This document shows, piece by piece, positions 25,545 to 35,693 of a stretch of 64,000 nucleotides of DNA. Source of the DNA: an uncultured Marvinbryantia sp. (GTDB taxonomy: Bacteria; Bacillota; Clostridia; Lachnospirales; Lachnospiraceae); assembly GCA_934408725.1 (NCBI GenBank), contig CAKRVB010000006.1, positions 50,119-114,118 of the forward strand. Direction: 5' to 3'. Below the pieces are notes generated by a model. The model did no database searches, had not been told where the DNA came from, and saw only the letters and a program-made list of their open reading frames with translations. The position numbers and the translations under genes were made by a program. Position 1 is the first letter of the stretch; the number at the start of each line of letters is the position of its first letter.

Positions 25545-27833
25545 TTATCCTCTATAATAATTGATCAGGCATCCTTTCAGGATAATGGTTCTTTCATCAT
25601 CGGTCAGTTCGCCCATCTTCAGAGTAAATTCTTTCATTTCATTTTCTTTTACCACGTATGCTTTTATCTCGGTCGCCTTATCTTCGATTGCCTTGCGGAT
25701 CTCCGGAACAAAGATGTAATCTCCCTTGGCAAATGGCAGATCTCCTTCTTCGATCAGAAATGGAAGCATACCCCAGTTGATCAGATTGGAACGATATCTC
25801 TTCGTTGCATAGCTATTGGCAATATTTGCCCAGCCTCCTAATACTTTCTGGCAGGATGCAGCCTGTTCACGTGCGGATCCGTCACCTGGTTTCACAGCAA
25901 AGATAGTACTTCCCACACCTACTGTTTCCTTACATGCATCTGGATATAGTTCTTTTACTTTATGCATAATCGGACGAATCTCTGGAAGTGCATCTCCCAT
26001 ACATTCATTGGCCTCTCTCGCTTTTTCTGCTTTCTGTACTTCTTTGGCCAGTCCAACGTATGCCGGATCCTTTCTGGATAAGGTGAACTCTGCCAGTCCC
26101 AGCGGATTGGATCGATAAGATGATGTCTCACCAGATGGAATCAGCTCATCGGTTGTAGTAACCGGATCATGAATCTCAGAAACCACCTTCAGCATCAGAT
26201 GCTTTGTCAGTGCCGGCATCTCTGGCCAGTCTTTGATATTCGGGCCAAATTTAATCTCTACAGACGGATCTGCCACACCCTTACTGTCAAAGACACGATG
26301 TGCATAAATACTGCTGTCAAAGAAATACTTCGGATTGGTAAAGTGTGCATCTACATCTGTTGCCGCCGTCAGATATCCCTTATTCGCTGCGGTGGCTGCA
26401 ATAGAACGGGCGTCCATCAGTGCTACGGAAGCGATCTGTCCACTCTGCAGCTTGCTGCCTTCACGGTTCGGGAAGTTTCTGGTAGAGTGACGAATGGAAA
26501 ATGCATTATTCGCTGGTGTATCACCGGCACCAAAACATGGTCCACAGAAGGCCGTCTTCACAATAGCTCCTGTCTTAATCAGATCTGCCAGACGTCCATT
26601 TTTAGCCAATTCCATATAGATCGGTGTACTTGCCGGATAAATACTTAAAGTAAACTCATCTGCTCCGATATAAGCATCTTTCAGTATATCTGCTGCTGCA
26701 CAGATATTTTCAAAGCCACCACCGGCGCATCCGGCGATAATTCCCTGATCTACATACATTTTTCCATCGCGCACTTTATCTCTCAGGGTAAAGTCTACGG
26801 CTCCACCCAGACTGACTTTCGCACGTTTTTCCACATCCAGAAGAATATCATCCAGATTTGCATTTAATTCCTCAATCGTATACGTATTACTTGGATGGAA
26901 CGGCATGGCGATCATCGGTTTTACCTGAGACAGATCCACATATACCATACCATCATAGTAAGCCACAGCTCCCGGATTCAGTTCCTCATAGTCTCCGCTT
27001 CTTCCGTGAATTTCATAGAATTCCTTAATCTGATCATCTGTCTTCCAGATTGAGGACAGACAGGTGGTCTCTGTCGTCATAACATCAATACCGATACGGA
27101 AATCTGCACTTAAGTTTTCCACACCTGGTCCTACGAATTCCATTACTTTGTTGTTCACATAGCCATTTCCGAATACCGCTCCGATAATCGCCAGTGCCAC
27201 GTCCTGAGGCCCTACACCTTTTTCCGGCTTTCCTGTCAGATACACACCGACTACTTTCGGCATATTAATATCATACGTCTTGTTCAGCAGCTGTTTTACC
27301 AGCTCCGGTCCGCCTTCTCCCATGGCCATCGTTCCCAATGCACCATAACGGGTATGGGAGTCAGATCCCAGAATCATCTTTCCGCCGCCAGCCAGCATCT
27401 CCCTGGCGAACTGATGAATGACTGCCTGATGAGGAGGTACATAGACTCCACCATACTTCTTGGCACAGGTCAGTCCAAACATATGGTCATCTTCATTGAT
27501 GGTTCCACCAACTGCACAAAGGCTGTTATGACAGTTGGTCAGTACATAAGGCACCGGAAATTTCTCCAGTCCGGACGCTCTTGCTGTCTGGATAATGCCA
27601 ACAAATGTAATGTCATGAGAAGTCAGTTTATCGAACTTAATCTGCAGCTTCTCCATGTTACCAGAGGTATTGTGTGCCTGTAAAATGCGGTACGCAATCG
27701 TATTCTTTGCAGCTTCTTCTCTGGCTGCTGCATGTCCTGTTTTACTGGTTAATACTTTCTGTGCGTCTTGATTATCTTCTACAATCTCAGTTCCATTTAC
27801 CAGATAGACGCCACCATCATATAATTTCACCAT
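25545..27833 (-). CDS. Aconitase-superfamily hydratase, YbhJ-like
   Basis: A 762-aa enzyme of the aconitase fold, similar in length to E. coli YbhJ. The N-terminal half has [20 protein letters not shown], the aconitase substrate/cluster loop. The cluster cysteines are probably in [16 protein letters not shown] near residue 435 (CGPC) and an upstream Cys. The C-terminal domain carries [20 protein letters not shown], the swivel-domain signature. It likely hydrates or dehydrates an organic acid; the substrate is unknown and not necessarily citrate. It follows a CdaR/PucR-type regulator within 24 bp, which suggests control by a hydroxy-acid. Confidence 0.85.
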   Translation of the reverse strand: MVKLYDGGVYLVNGTEIVEDNQDAQKVLTSKTGHAAAREEAAKNTIAYRILQAHNTSGNMEKLQIKFDKLTSHDITFVGIIQTARASGLEKFPVPYVLTNCHNSLCAVGGTINEDDHMFGLTCAKKYGGVYVPPHQAVIHQFAREMLAGGGKMILGSDSHTRYGALGTMAMGEGGPELVKQLLNKTYDINMPKVVGVYLTGKPEKGVGPQDVALAIIGAVFGNGYVNNKVMEFVGPGVENLSADFRIGIDVMTTETTCLSSIWKTDDQIKEFYEIHGRSGDYEELNPGAVAYYDGMVYVDLSQVKPMIAMPFHPSNTYTIEELNANLDDILLDVEKRAKVSLGGAVDFTLRDKVRDGKMYVDQGIIAGCAGGGFENICAAADILKDAYIGADEFTLSIYPASTPIYMELAKNGRLADLIKTGAIVKTAFCGPCFGAGDTPANNAFSIRHSTRNFPNREGSKLQSGQIASVALMDARSIAATAANKGYLTAATDVDAHFTNPKYFFDSSIYAHRVFDSKGVADPSVEIKFGPNIKDWPEMPALTKHLMLKVVSEIHDPVTTTDELIPSGETSSYRSNPLGLAEFTLSRKDPAYVGLAKEVQKAEKAREANECMGDALPEIRPIMHKVKELYPDACKETVGVGSTIFAVKPGDGSAREQAASCQKVLGGWANIANSYATKRYRSNLINWGMLPFLIEEGDLPFAKGDYIFVPEIRKAIEDKATEIKAYVVKENEMKEFTLKMGELTDDERTIILKGCLINYYRG

Positions 27834-27857
27834 ATTCTATCTCCTCTTTAAAACTCA

Positions 27858-28946
27858 TTAGAACGTGTTTCGTTCCATATATTTCATATAATTAGAAACC
27901 ATCAATGCAATCCGGAATGTTAATGCATCTTCAAAGACACGCACATCCAGACCAGTACTCTTCTGAATCTTCTCCAGACGATAAACCAGCGTATTTCTGT
28001 GAATGTAGAGCTGTCTGGATGTCTCAGACACATTCAGGCTGTTTTCAAAGAACTTGTTGATAGTCATCAATGTCTCATCATCCAGAGATTCTGGCAGCTC
28101 CCCGCCAAATACTTCATTCATGAACATCTCGCACAGTGGAATCGGCAGCTGATAAATCAGGCGGCCAATACCCAGTGTATTATATGCAATGATACTCTTC
28201 TCTTCGTAGAAAATCTTTCCTACATCCAGTGCCATTTTTGCTTCTTTATAAGACTTGGACAGGAAACGGATCTCAGAGATCATAGTTCCATAAGCAATCC
28301 GTACCTTAGACATAGCCTCACTATTCAACATATCCAGCAGCATCTTTGCCGTCTGTTCTACAGTCTCGTATCCCTCTTCTGGTTTTAATTCCTTCACTAA
28401 AATGATATTTTTCTCATCTACAGCTGTGATAAAGTCTCGGCTGCTTCCTGCAAACAGGGTTCTCACCAGTTCCAGCGCACTGCTATCCTGTTCCTGCTTG
28501 GTTTCAATCAGATAAACCACTCGTTTGGCTTCAATATCTATGTGAAGCTTCTTTGCACGATTATAGATATCCACAAGAAGCATATTATCCATCAACACAT
28601 TCTGGATAAAACTATTGCGATCCTGCTTTTCGTGATATGCCACCATAAGATTATGCAGCTCACTGACAGCGATCTTTCCGATCATGTAGCCGTCTTCTCC
28701 ATTTCCTCTCGCAACCAGTACATATTCTGGTATCTGATTATCCATAATCTTAAAAAAATGGCATCCCTGCATCACCTGACTGTCCGCCGGTGACTGTACA
28801 AATAATTCAATACTGGAAACATCCGGCTGTTCATCTGTAAAAGTAGTGGCAACCTGATTCCCATCTGTATCTAATACACATAAGTCTACTCGGGTAATTG
28901 TTTTTAATTCGTCAATGGCATTCTGTATTACCTGTCCAGAAATCAT
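27858..28946 (-). CDS. CdaR/PucR-type transcriptional regulator
   Basis: A 362-aa cytoplasmic regulator. The N-terminal 150 residues (from MISGQVIQNAIDELK) resemble the sugar-diacid recognition domain of CdaR. The C-terminus has the PucR helix-turn-helix (NVSETSRQLYIHRNTLVYRLEKI). The start chosen is the ATG at 28946, 6 nt after GGAGG; a longer frame to 29057 lacks a ribosome site. Co-directional with the hydratase it precedes, which it probably controls in response to an organic acid. CdaR itself senses glycerate or glucarate; the ligand here is unknown. Confidence 0.83.
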   Translation of the reverse strand: MISGQVIQNAIDELKTITRVDLCVLDTDGNQVATTFTDEQPDVSSIELFVQSPADSQVMQGCHFFKIMDNQIPEYVLVARGNGEDGYMIGKIAVSELHNLMVAYHEKQDRNSFIQNVLMDNMLLVDIYNRAKKLHIDIEAKRVVYLIETKQEQDSSALELVRTLFAGSSRDFITAVDEKNIILVKELKPEEGYETVEQTAKMLLDMLNSEAMSKVRIAYGTMISEIRFLSKSYKEAKMALDVGKIFYEEKSIIAYNTLGIGRLIYQLPIPLCEMFMNEVFGGELPESLDDETLMTINKFFENSLNVSETSRQLYIHRNTLVYRLEKIQKSTGLDVRVFEDALTFRIALMVSNYMKYMERNTF

Positions 28947-29087
28947 CCTTTTCCTCCATTTTTCCAATTGCTCAGAAGAATTTATATATATTTCTTCTGA
29001 ATCATCACATTTTTTATGTATACCCATTATCATAATGCATTTTTTGCAAATTCGCAAGATACATATAAGGATGAAATTCCGTACATG

Positions 29088-29113
29088 AAAAAGGAGAGAC
29101 TCATCGCCTCTCC
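29088..29113 (-). terminator. Terminator of the msmX-like gene
   Basis: GGAGAG and CTCTCC form a short stem with a 9-nt loop just past the stop, followed on the minus strand by TTTTTC. Confidence 0.75.
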
Positions 29114-29133
29114 CTTTATCTGATTCTTAATTT

Positions 29134-30246
29134 TTAGTTTGTGATAGTAAGTTCTGTCTCTTTGTCGAATACATGGATCTTCTCTGCATCCAGTGCAAAC
29201 TTCACGGTATCGCCTGTTCTTGCTGTTGTGGTAGGATTTACACGGGCTGTCATAGGGAAGTTCTCTACATCGAAATACAGGAATACTTCTGCACCCAGCA
29301 GTTCGTATACTCTGATTGTAGATTCTACTACAGTATCTGGTGATGCAGCGATAAATTCTGCACTGTCATGTACATCTTCAGGACGAATACCCATAACAAC
29401 AGTCTTTCCAACATAACCGCCATCGATAAGAGCTTTTGATTTTGCTTCCGGCAGTTTGATGCTGTGCTGACCAACTTTTAATGTAACATTCTTTCCAGCT
29501 GCTTCTACTACTGCATCCATGAAGTTCATCTGTGGTGATCCGATGAATCCTGCTACGAACAGGTTGCCAGGATTGTTGTACAGGTTCTGTGGAGAATCTA
29601 CCTGCTGAACAACACCGTCTTTCATAACAACGATTCTGGTACCCAGTGTCATAGCCTCTGTCTGGTCATGTGTTACGTAGATGATCGTAGCACCCAGTCT
29701 CTGATGCAGCTTGGAAATCTCAATACGCATCTGAACACGAAGTTTTGCATCCAGGTTTGACAGAGGTTCATCCATCAGGAATACCTTAGGATCACGTACG
29801 ATAGCACGTCCCATAGCAACACGCTGTCTCTGTCCACCGGAAAGAGCTTTCGGCTTACGGTCAAGCAGCTTGTCCAGGTCAAGGATCTTGGCAGCTTCTT
29901 TTACCATCTTATCGATCTGATCCTTTGGAACTTTTCTCAGCTTCAGACCAAATGCCATGTTATCATATACTGTCATATGAGGATACAGAGCGTAGTTCTG
30001 GAATACCATTGCGATATCTCTGTCCTTTGGCTCTACATCGTTCATTACTTTGTCACCGATCTTCAGTGTACCTTCGGAGATCTCTTCCAGACCTGCAATC
30101 ATACGAAGTGTTGTAGATTTACCACAACCTGAAGGTCCTACGAAAATAATGAATTCTTTATCTTCAATCTCAAGGTTAAAGTCTTTTACTGCTTCAAAAC
30201 CATTTGGGTATCTTTTATAAATATGCTCTAAGGATAAACTTGCCAT
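29134..30246 (-). CDS. msmX: Carbohydrate ABC transporter ATPase, MsmX/UgpC/MalK-type
   Basis: A 370-aa single-domain ATPase with a C-terminal regulatory OB region. Motifs: Walker A GPSGCGKSTTLR near residue 38, LSGGQRQRVAMGRAI near residue 135, Walker B VFLMDEPLSNLDAKLR, and the switch His in YVTHDQTEAMTLG. The C-terminal part includes VMGIRPEDVHD. It stands alone with its own terminator. In Firmicutes such stand-alone ATPases power several MalFG-type oligosaccharide importers. The galactoside importer at 41-45 kb lacks an ATPase and is the obvious local client. Confidence 0.93.
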   Translation of the reverse strand: MASLSLEHIYKRYPNGFEAVKDFNLEIEDKEFIIFVGPSGCGKSTTLRMIAGLEEISEGTLKIGDKVMNDVEPKDRDIAMVFQNYALYPHMTVYDNMAFGLKLRKVPKDQIDKMVKEAAKILDLDKLLDRKPKALSGGQRQRVAMGRAIVRDPKVFLMDEPLSNLDAKLRVQMRIEISKLHQRLGATIIYVTHDQTEAMTLGTRIVVMKDGVVQQVDSPQNLYNNPGNLFVAGFIGSPQMNFMDAVVEAAGKNVTLKVGQHSIKLPEAKSKALIDGGYVGKTVVMGIRPEDVHDSAEFIAASPDTVVESTIRVYELLGAEVFLYFDVENFPMTARVNPTTTARTGDTVKFALDAEKIHVFDKETELTITN

Positions 30247-30442
30247 TTTGATTTTCCTCCCATTTTATGCGCCGTCTGCGCCTCTTCTTAACACGAACTC
30301 AGTATAACTGCTTTTCCTGTTTTGTGCCATGCCACTATTGCCCAAACTTTTTTTGATTCTCTTGTGACTTCTGCCTTTCCTCATCCTTTTTTCTGAAACC
30401 CATAAGCAACTTGCCGAAAGAATCTCTCCTTTGCTATGCAAG

Positions 30443-30471
30443 TTGACGGAAAAACAATCTCTGTGTATACT
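30443..30471 (+). promoter_or_regulatory. Sigma-A promoter of the exonuclease gene
   Basis: TTGACG and TATACT are 17 nt apart, about 100 nt before the gene start. It lies in the 322-bp gap 30247-30568, where I see no other gene or structure. Confidence 0.7.
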
Positions 30472-30568
30472 TATACCAGAATTACGAAAGTCTAACTCCA
30501 CATGAATTTACTCACAACTGGATGAAAGACCCTGGAATCTGCACCAACATTTGTAACAGGAGACTACT

Positions 30569-31522
30569 ATGAATTATATTGTATTTGATCTGGAATGGAA
30601 TCAATGTCCAGATGGAAAAGCAACAGAAAATCCGACTCTGCCCTTTGAAATTGTGGAGATCGGCGCTGTAAAACTGAATAGCAGCAGACAGGAAGTCAGC
30701 CGTTTTCACGAGCTGGTTCAGCCTTCTGTTTATAAACGCCTGCATCCTATGACTCAGTCGATCATACAGATTGCTCAAAATGAACTGAAAAAAGCAGATT
30801 TGTTTCCCGCCGTCTGCCAGCGCTTTCTCCAATGGTGCGGCCCGGATCCTGTGTACTGCATCTGGGGCTCCCTGGATCTGCTGGAACTGCAGCGCAACAT
30901 GCGTTTTCACCATATGGAAATCAATTTTCCATTTCCTCTAAAATATTTGGATATCCAGAAATTATATAGTATCTGTTTTGATGACAGCAAAATCCGCAAG
31001 TCACTGGAAACTGCCATAGATGAGCTTCAGATGCCAAAGTCACAATCTTTCCATGCGGCACTTTCAGATGCCTACTATACCGCTGAGATTCTGAAGATTC
31101 TTCCTTATGAACAGATTTTTGAATTCTATTCCATCGATTACTTTCGCAGTCCTGCAAACAGGAAGGAAGAAATCTACGTTATATTTGACGGCTACTCCAA
31201 GTTCGTTTCCAGGGAGTTTTCATCAAAAAAAGAACTGATGAAAGACCGCAAGGTTACTTCCACCAGATGCTATCTCTGTGGCAAAAATGCGAAAAAAAAG
31301 ATCCGCTGGTTTGCCAGCGGCGGCAAGAACTTCAGCTGCCTTGCCTACTGTGAAGAACATGGCTATTTGAAAGGGAAAATCAGACTGAAGAAATGTGAGA
31401 ATTCTGATCACTTTTTCTGTGTAAAAACCATCAAACAAGTTGATGTGGATCGAGCTGGCGATCTGTTAGAGCGCAAATTAACACTGCAGGAACGGAGACG
31501 TTTAAAACGGCACCATGAATGA
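30569..31522 (+). CDS. DEDDh 3'-5' exonuclease with C-terminal cysteine-rich domain
   Basis: A 317-aa protein. The N-terminal 190 residues are an RNase T/DnaQ-type exonuclease: DLEWN (Asp7, Glu9) and the third motif with HAALSDAYYTAEIL, giving the His and last Asp of DEDDh. The C-terminal 110 residues hold CYLCGKNAKKK and SCLAYCEEHGYLKGK, a probable zinc-binding module that may bind nucleic acid. Likely processes RNA or DNA 3' ends. Its stop codon lies inside the terminator hairpin that follows. Related to the KapD-like group, but the target is not evident. Confidence 0.85.
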   Translation: MNYIVFDLEWNQCPDGKATENPTLPFEIVEIGAVKLNSSRQEVSRFHELVQPSVYKRLHPMTQSIIQIAQNELKKADLFPAVCQRFLQWCGPDPVYCIWGSLDLLELQRNMRFHHMEINFPFPLKYLDIQKLYSICFDDSKIRKSLETAIDELQMPKSQSFHAALSDAYYTAEILKILPYEQIFEFYSIDYFRSPANRKEEIYVIFDGYSKFVSREFSSKKELMKDRKVTSTRCYLCGKNAKKKIRWFASGGKNFSCLAYCEEHGYLKGKIRLKKCENSDHFFCVKTIKQVDVDRAGDLLERKLTLQERRRLKRHHE

Positions 31523-31543
31523 TTCCATTCATGATGCCGTTTT
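31504..31543. terminator. Bidirectional terminator between exonuclease and recombinase genes
   Basis: Arms 31504-31521 and 31526-31543 pair over 18 bp with one mismatch. The ends are AAAA and TTTT, so it suits both directions. It overlaps the exonuclease stop and lies 3 bp from the convergent recombinase stop. Confidence 0.85.
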
Positions 31544-31545
31544 CA

Positions 31546-32283
31546 TTAATTGGTCTTATTATAATTCTTAATCAGTTCTTCTACTTCTTCCAGAAGGCAG
31601 TCAACCTTACCGTAGAATGCATCATTATTTGTAGGATTATCCAGTTCTGATTTCAGGTGCTGGAACAATTCGATGATGTTATCCATTCGTTTCTTTCCGT
31701 TTCCGTCTTTATAGAGGAGATAACGGCTTCTTTCATTTTCTTCCGGAGTCATCTTCTTCAACACCACCTCTACATTTGGCTTTTCTCCAATGTAACGGTA
31801 CGTAATAGAAGGGGAAGCATGATTTAACAGATTCTGCAGATAATAGATATCATTGGTACTCTTATAATATCTCCATGCAAACGTCTTTCTCATAGTCTGT
31901 GCACCGATTGAATTCAGTCCAAGTTCTTTTCCTACATTCTTAAATACACGATACGCCTGTTCTCTGGATAAAGAGGAAGCAGAACTTGCATGTCCAACGA
32001 TCAGATATGCTTCCGGATCCTTGCCTTCTGTGTAGTCTAAAATAATTTTTTTCAGATCTTTATTAATCTTGAATGTTCGTTTGATATTCTTAGTCCCAAT
32101 GCAGGCTTCGATCTCATCTTTTCCACGAATATCTTTATTTTTGAATTTCAGGATCTCCTGAAGCTGAAGTCCGGTTCCCACACCGATCTCAAACAAAATA
32201 TAATATTTATCATCTACCTTGCGAAGTGCCTGTTTGAAGCGTTCCAGTGTTTCGTCATCTTTAATTGGTGATACCCAGTTCAT
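31546..32283 (-). CDS. Tyrosine recombinase-like protein with altered active site
   Basis: A 245-aa protein with the catalytic-domain fold of tyrosine recombinases but no N-terminal SAM-like core-binding domain. Box I reads VGTGLQLQEILKF, with Gln where the first catalytic Arg is expected. Box II reads AQTMRKTFAWRYY, with Gln for His but Arg present. LLNHASPSITYRYIG keeps the His and the nucleophile Tyr. It has a good ribosome site. No attachment sites or mobile-element genes are adjacent, so it looks like a resident, perhaps non-cutting, DNA-binding protein. Confidence 0.78.
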   Translation of the reverse strand: MNWVSPIKDDETLERFKQALRKVDDKYYILFEIGVGTGLQLQEILKFKNKDIRGKDEIEACIGTKNIKRTFKINKDLKKIILDYTEGKDPEAYLIVGHASSASSLSREQAYRVFKNVGKELGLNSIGAQTMRKTFAWRYYKSTNDIYYLQNLLNHASPSITYRYIGEKPNVEVVLKKMTPEENERSRYLLYKDGNGKKRMDNIIELFQHLKSELDNPTNNDAFYGKVDCLLEEVEELIKNYNKTN

Positions 32284-32363
32284 ATTAATTATTCCTCCCT
32301 TATTTCTACAGCCGTATGCTTTTTTCCCCTTACGGCTGCCTGCTCCTTTTTACGATTTCGTAT

Positions 32364-34061
32364 TTAAGCTTCCCCTGATGTCTGTTCTTCTGTCTCCGGC
32401 TTTTGTTCTGTCTGCTCAGCTTCTTTTTCACGGTTTTTCTTCCGCTCTTCTTCCAGCTGAATTTCCAGTTCATGTGCCCGGAGTTCCGCTTCCACCTGTG
32501 CTGCAGATTTTTCTTCAATCTCTGCTTCCAGTTGCCTGCGCAGCGCCATCTCCTGTGTACGCAGTTCGATCATTTTTTTGTATTTCTTATTTCTGCTGAT
32601 CGATACCAGTAAAAGCGGTATAAAAATAATCAACAGGATCGCCCCTATTATAACAGCAAATACGGTATGTGTCTTAATGAAAAGATCTACCTTATCATAC
32701 CCTCCTGCAATTGCAGTCAGTACTTTATTATTCGCAAATGCTCCATTTTGAATCATTCTGGTCAGTCCACCTGCTTCCGTTTCTGTCTCGGTTTCTGTTT
32801 CCGTCTCGGTTGGTGCCTCTGTCTCTTCCTCCCATTCCCCTGTATAGGTGAAAGAAGCACTTCCCAGAGCCTGATCCCCATAATAATATGTCAGCTTTCC
32901 AGTCGTAAAATCCATCTTTCTGGTAAGTGCCGACACTTCCACTCCGTTCGGTATGGTAAGCGTTGCCGTTTCTCCTACCGTAAATGGAGGCTGTGACAAA
33001 TCAGCCTGTTTGATTTTCTCCAGTTCCGTTGGATCATCAATTCCGATAATCTCTGTATTCGTTATACTCTGGTCCAGATTATTGACCTGTACTTCCTGAA
33101 AGTTGTCAAATCCGTAATCCAGCACAGTCTTCGTGTCTCCGTATTCGCTGTCCTGCCCCGGCGCATGCAATACTACACTGATCAGAAGCATCCCATTTCG
33201 CTCTGCAGTAGATACCAGGGTATTCCATGCTTCATCCGTATATCCGGTCTTGCCTCCGATAAATCCATCATAGGCTCTGCTTTCATCCATCAGCATACCG
33301 TGATGATTGGCAAAATACCTTTTTTCCTTCACCAGATTCGTCTCCGGATAACTGTACTCCTGTGTATGAATGATCTCCCGGAACTTATCATACTTCATGG
33401 CCTCCTGGGTAATCAATGCCATATCATAGGCACAGGTATAATGATTCTCATCATGCAGCCCGTTTGGATTCACAAAATGCGTATTGACACATCCCAGCTG
33501 TGCTGCTTTTTCATTCATCATATTGGCAAAATTCTCTACACTTCCACCAATATGCTCTGCCACCGCATTGGATATCTCATTGGCAGATGCCAGCATGATA
33601 CCGTACAGGCACTGCTCCAGTGTCAGTTCTTCTCCCTCTGTCAGTCCCAGATGTGCACTTCCGTATTCAATACTGTACACCGCATTTTCTGAAAAAGTAA
33701 CCGTATCATCCAGATTCCCGTTTTCCAGCGCAAGCAACACTGTCATGATCTTGGTGATACTGGCCGGATATTCCTGTTTGTCAATGTTCTTGCCATACAG
33801 AACCGTTCCTGTATTGGCATCAAAGCAAATCGCCGCATCACATTCTACTGCGTCCCCCTGCGGCCATCCAGGGATATCATTTGTCTGTACCGTAGGATCA
33901 ATGGCTTCTTCACTTCCAGTATCTCCTTCGGTATCCGAATCTCCCTCTTCTTCTGCACTCACTTTATCATAAGAGGCATTGCCTGGAAGCTGTGTCCAGA
34001 CCGGGTTCACACACATGGCTGCTGTAAGCAGTAATGCGGTCCACAATTTCCCCTTTTTCAT
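32364..34061 (-). CDS. D-alanyl-D-alanine carboxypeptidase, DacA-type
   Basis: A 565-aa cell-wall enzyme that trims the terminal D-Ala from peptidoglycan stem peptides. The start is the ATG at 34061, 6 nt after AGGAGG. A signal peptide (LWTALLLTAAMCVNPVW) is followed by an acidic linker. Catalytic motifs of family S11 are PASITKIM (SxxK), SANEIS (SxN) and IGGKTGYTD (KTG). A C-terminal membrane segment near residue 480 (FAVIIGAILLIIFIPLLLV) is followed by a long charged, Glu-rich coiled-coil tail of about 75 residues in the cytoplasm. That tail is longer than usual for this family. Confidence 0.92.
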   Translation of the reverse strand: MKKGKLWTALLLTAAMCVNPVWTQLPGNASYDKVSAEEEGDSDTEGDTGSEEAIDPTVQTNDIPGWPQGDAVECDAAICFDANTGTVLYGKNIDKQEYPASITKIMTVLLALENGNLDDTVTFSENAVYSIEYGSAHLGLTEGEELTLEQCLYGIMLASANEISNAVAEHIGGSVENFANMMNEKAAQLGCVNTHFVNPNGLHDENHYTCAYDMALITQEAMKYDKFREIIHTQEYSYPETNLVKEKRYFANHHGMLMDESRAYDGFIGGKTGYTDEAWNTLVSTAERNGMLLISVVLHAPGQDSEYGDTKTVLDYGFDNFQEVQVNNLDQSITNTEIIGIDDPTELEKIKQADLSQPPFTVGETATLTIPNGVEVSALTRKMDFTTGKLTYYYGDQALGSASFTYTGEWEEETEAPTETETETETETEAGGLTRMIQNGAFANNKVLTAIAGGYDKVDLFIKTHTVFAVIIGAILLIIFIPLLLVSISRNKKYKKMIELRTQEMALRRQLEAEIEEKSAAQVEAELRAHELEIQLEEERKKNREKEAEQTEQKPETEEQTSGEA

Positions 34062-34275
34062 TATTTTCCTCCTGCTAAACTTGTTTTGTTTCGTAATAAA
34101 ATCCGAAACCTCCCCCATTTTGCAATACATCACATATTATAACAATCTGGGTTGTCCATTTCAAGATGGTTTTCGAAAATATTTTAGATTCTTTCCTGTC
34201 CTTTCTTCCAGATTTGGACAGCTATGTTATAATATGTTTGTAACTGTTCACGAAACCGAAAGGATACTACTCATT

Positions 34276-35589
34276 ATGTTTTCTGAATCTGATTTTCTTG
34301 AAATGTTAAATGCTGATATCGCATCCCTGACTCCGGATCTGATCCGGCTGCGCAGGGACTTTCATCGTTTCCCGGAACCGGGCTGGTGCGAAGTGCGCAC
34401 CACTTCCATCATTGCAAAATATCTGACGGATCTTGGCTATCAGGTGCTGACCGGTCCGGATGTGTGCGCCGCCGACGCCCGCATGGGTCTTCCATCTGAA
34501 GAGGTGCTGGAATCTCACTACCAGCGTGCTCTGTCTCAGGGTGCCATACCAGAATATGCTACGCCAACCCGGGGCGGCTTCACCGGAGTCATCGGAACGC
34601 TGCATCTTGGTGCCGGTCCTGTGATTGCCCTGCGCTTTGATATTGACGCCCTGCCTATTAAGGAAGACGAAAGTGCTGATCACTTTCCATACAAAGAAGG
34701 TTTTTCTTCTCAAAATTGGGGATTTATGCATGCCTGCGGACATGATGGACATACCGCTGTTGGTCTGACCGTTGCACGGATTTTGTCTGAAAGAAAAGAG
34801 ATGTTCTCTGGAACTGTCAGACTGATTTTCCAGCCTGCAGAAGAAGGGGTTCGCGGTGCACGCTCTGTTGCAGAACATGGACATCTGAACGATGTGGATT
34901 ATCTGATTGGAAGTCACATTTTCCCATACAGTACGCCCGGTGAACAGATCGGCGTATCGGTTGGTCCTACTCTGGCTACTACCAAATTAAATGTTACTTT
35001 TTCCGGTCTTTCTTCTCATGCGGCACTTCCGGAAAAAGGCCACAATGCCATGCTGGCCATGGCCTCTGCCATTCTGAATCTCCATGCAATTCCAAGACAT
35101 TCGGACGGTCCATCCCAGATCAATGTAGGAACCGCCCATGCCGGTTCCGGCCGAAATGTCATTTGCGACCATGCAAAGCTGGAACTGGAAGTACGGGGCT
35201 GCAGTACAGAAGTCAACCATTACATGAAAACATACGCCACGCAGATTCTTCAGGCAGCCGCTGCCATGCACTCCTGCACCTGCCAGATCGAGACTGTTGG
35301 ATCTGCTCCATCTGTTATCAATGATCCTGATATGATGCAGCTTCTGACTAACACTGCTGCTTCCCTGTCACTTACCATGCGTACCCCTGATCAGACCGCA
35401 TCTTTCAGCGAGGACTTTTCCTATCTGTCAGAAGCGGTACAGGCACACGGTGGAAAAAGTCTGTTTTTCTATACACTGACTCATACAGCTGCTCCTGGAC
35501 ATAACCCGGATTTTGACTTTGAGGAAAGTGCACTGGCCACCGCAGTGCAGATGTTCTGCATGCTAGTATATCGGTTATTCCACAGATAA
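34276..35589 (+). CDS. M20 family amidohydrolase/aminoacylase
   Basis: A 437-aa zinc hydrolase of the AbgB/IAA-amino acid hydrolase type. Likely metal ligands: HACGHDGHTAVGL, EEGVRGARSVAEHG and the C-terminal His in GHNPDFDFEESAL. It cleaves an amide such as an N-acyl or p-aminobenzoyl amino acid; the substrate is unknown. The start is the ATG at 34276 after AAAGGA; upstream in-frame starts lack a ribosome site. It is divergent from the carboxypeptidase gene, with 214 bp between them. Confidence 0.85.
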   Translation: MFSESDFLEMLNADIASLTPDLIRLRRDFHRFPEPGWCEVRTTSIIAKYLTDLGYQVLTGPDVCAADARMGLPSEEVLESHYQRALSQGAIPEYATPTRGGFTGVIGTLHLGAGPVIALRFDIDALPIKEDESADHFPYKEGFSSQNWGFMHACGHDGHTAVGLTVARILSERKEMFSGTVRLIFQPAEEGVRGARSVAEHGHLNDVDYLIGSHIFPYSTPGEQIGVSVGPTLATTKLNVTFSGLSSHAALPEKGHNAMLAMASAILNLHAIPRHSDGPSQINVGTAHAGSGRNVICDHAKLELEVRGCSTEVNHYMKTYATQILQAAAAMHSCTCQIETVGSAPSVINDPDMMQLLTNTAASLSLTMRTPDQTASFSEDFSYLSEAVQAHGGKSLFFYTLTHTAAPGHNPDFDFEESALATAVQMFCMLVYRLFHR

Positions 35590-35693
35590 GACATATTCAG
35601 CAGTTCTCTGCCAATATAGACCTGCCCCAGAACAGAGACTCCTTCGCAGCCTTCCAGAAAATCTGTGTTATCCACAGATGGGTCTTCCGATAT

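Noticed and set aside
31546..32283. Integrase marking an integrated element.
   Set aside because: The catalytic residues are altered, and no attachment repeats, phage or conjugation genes are nearby.
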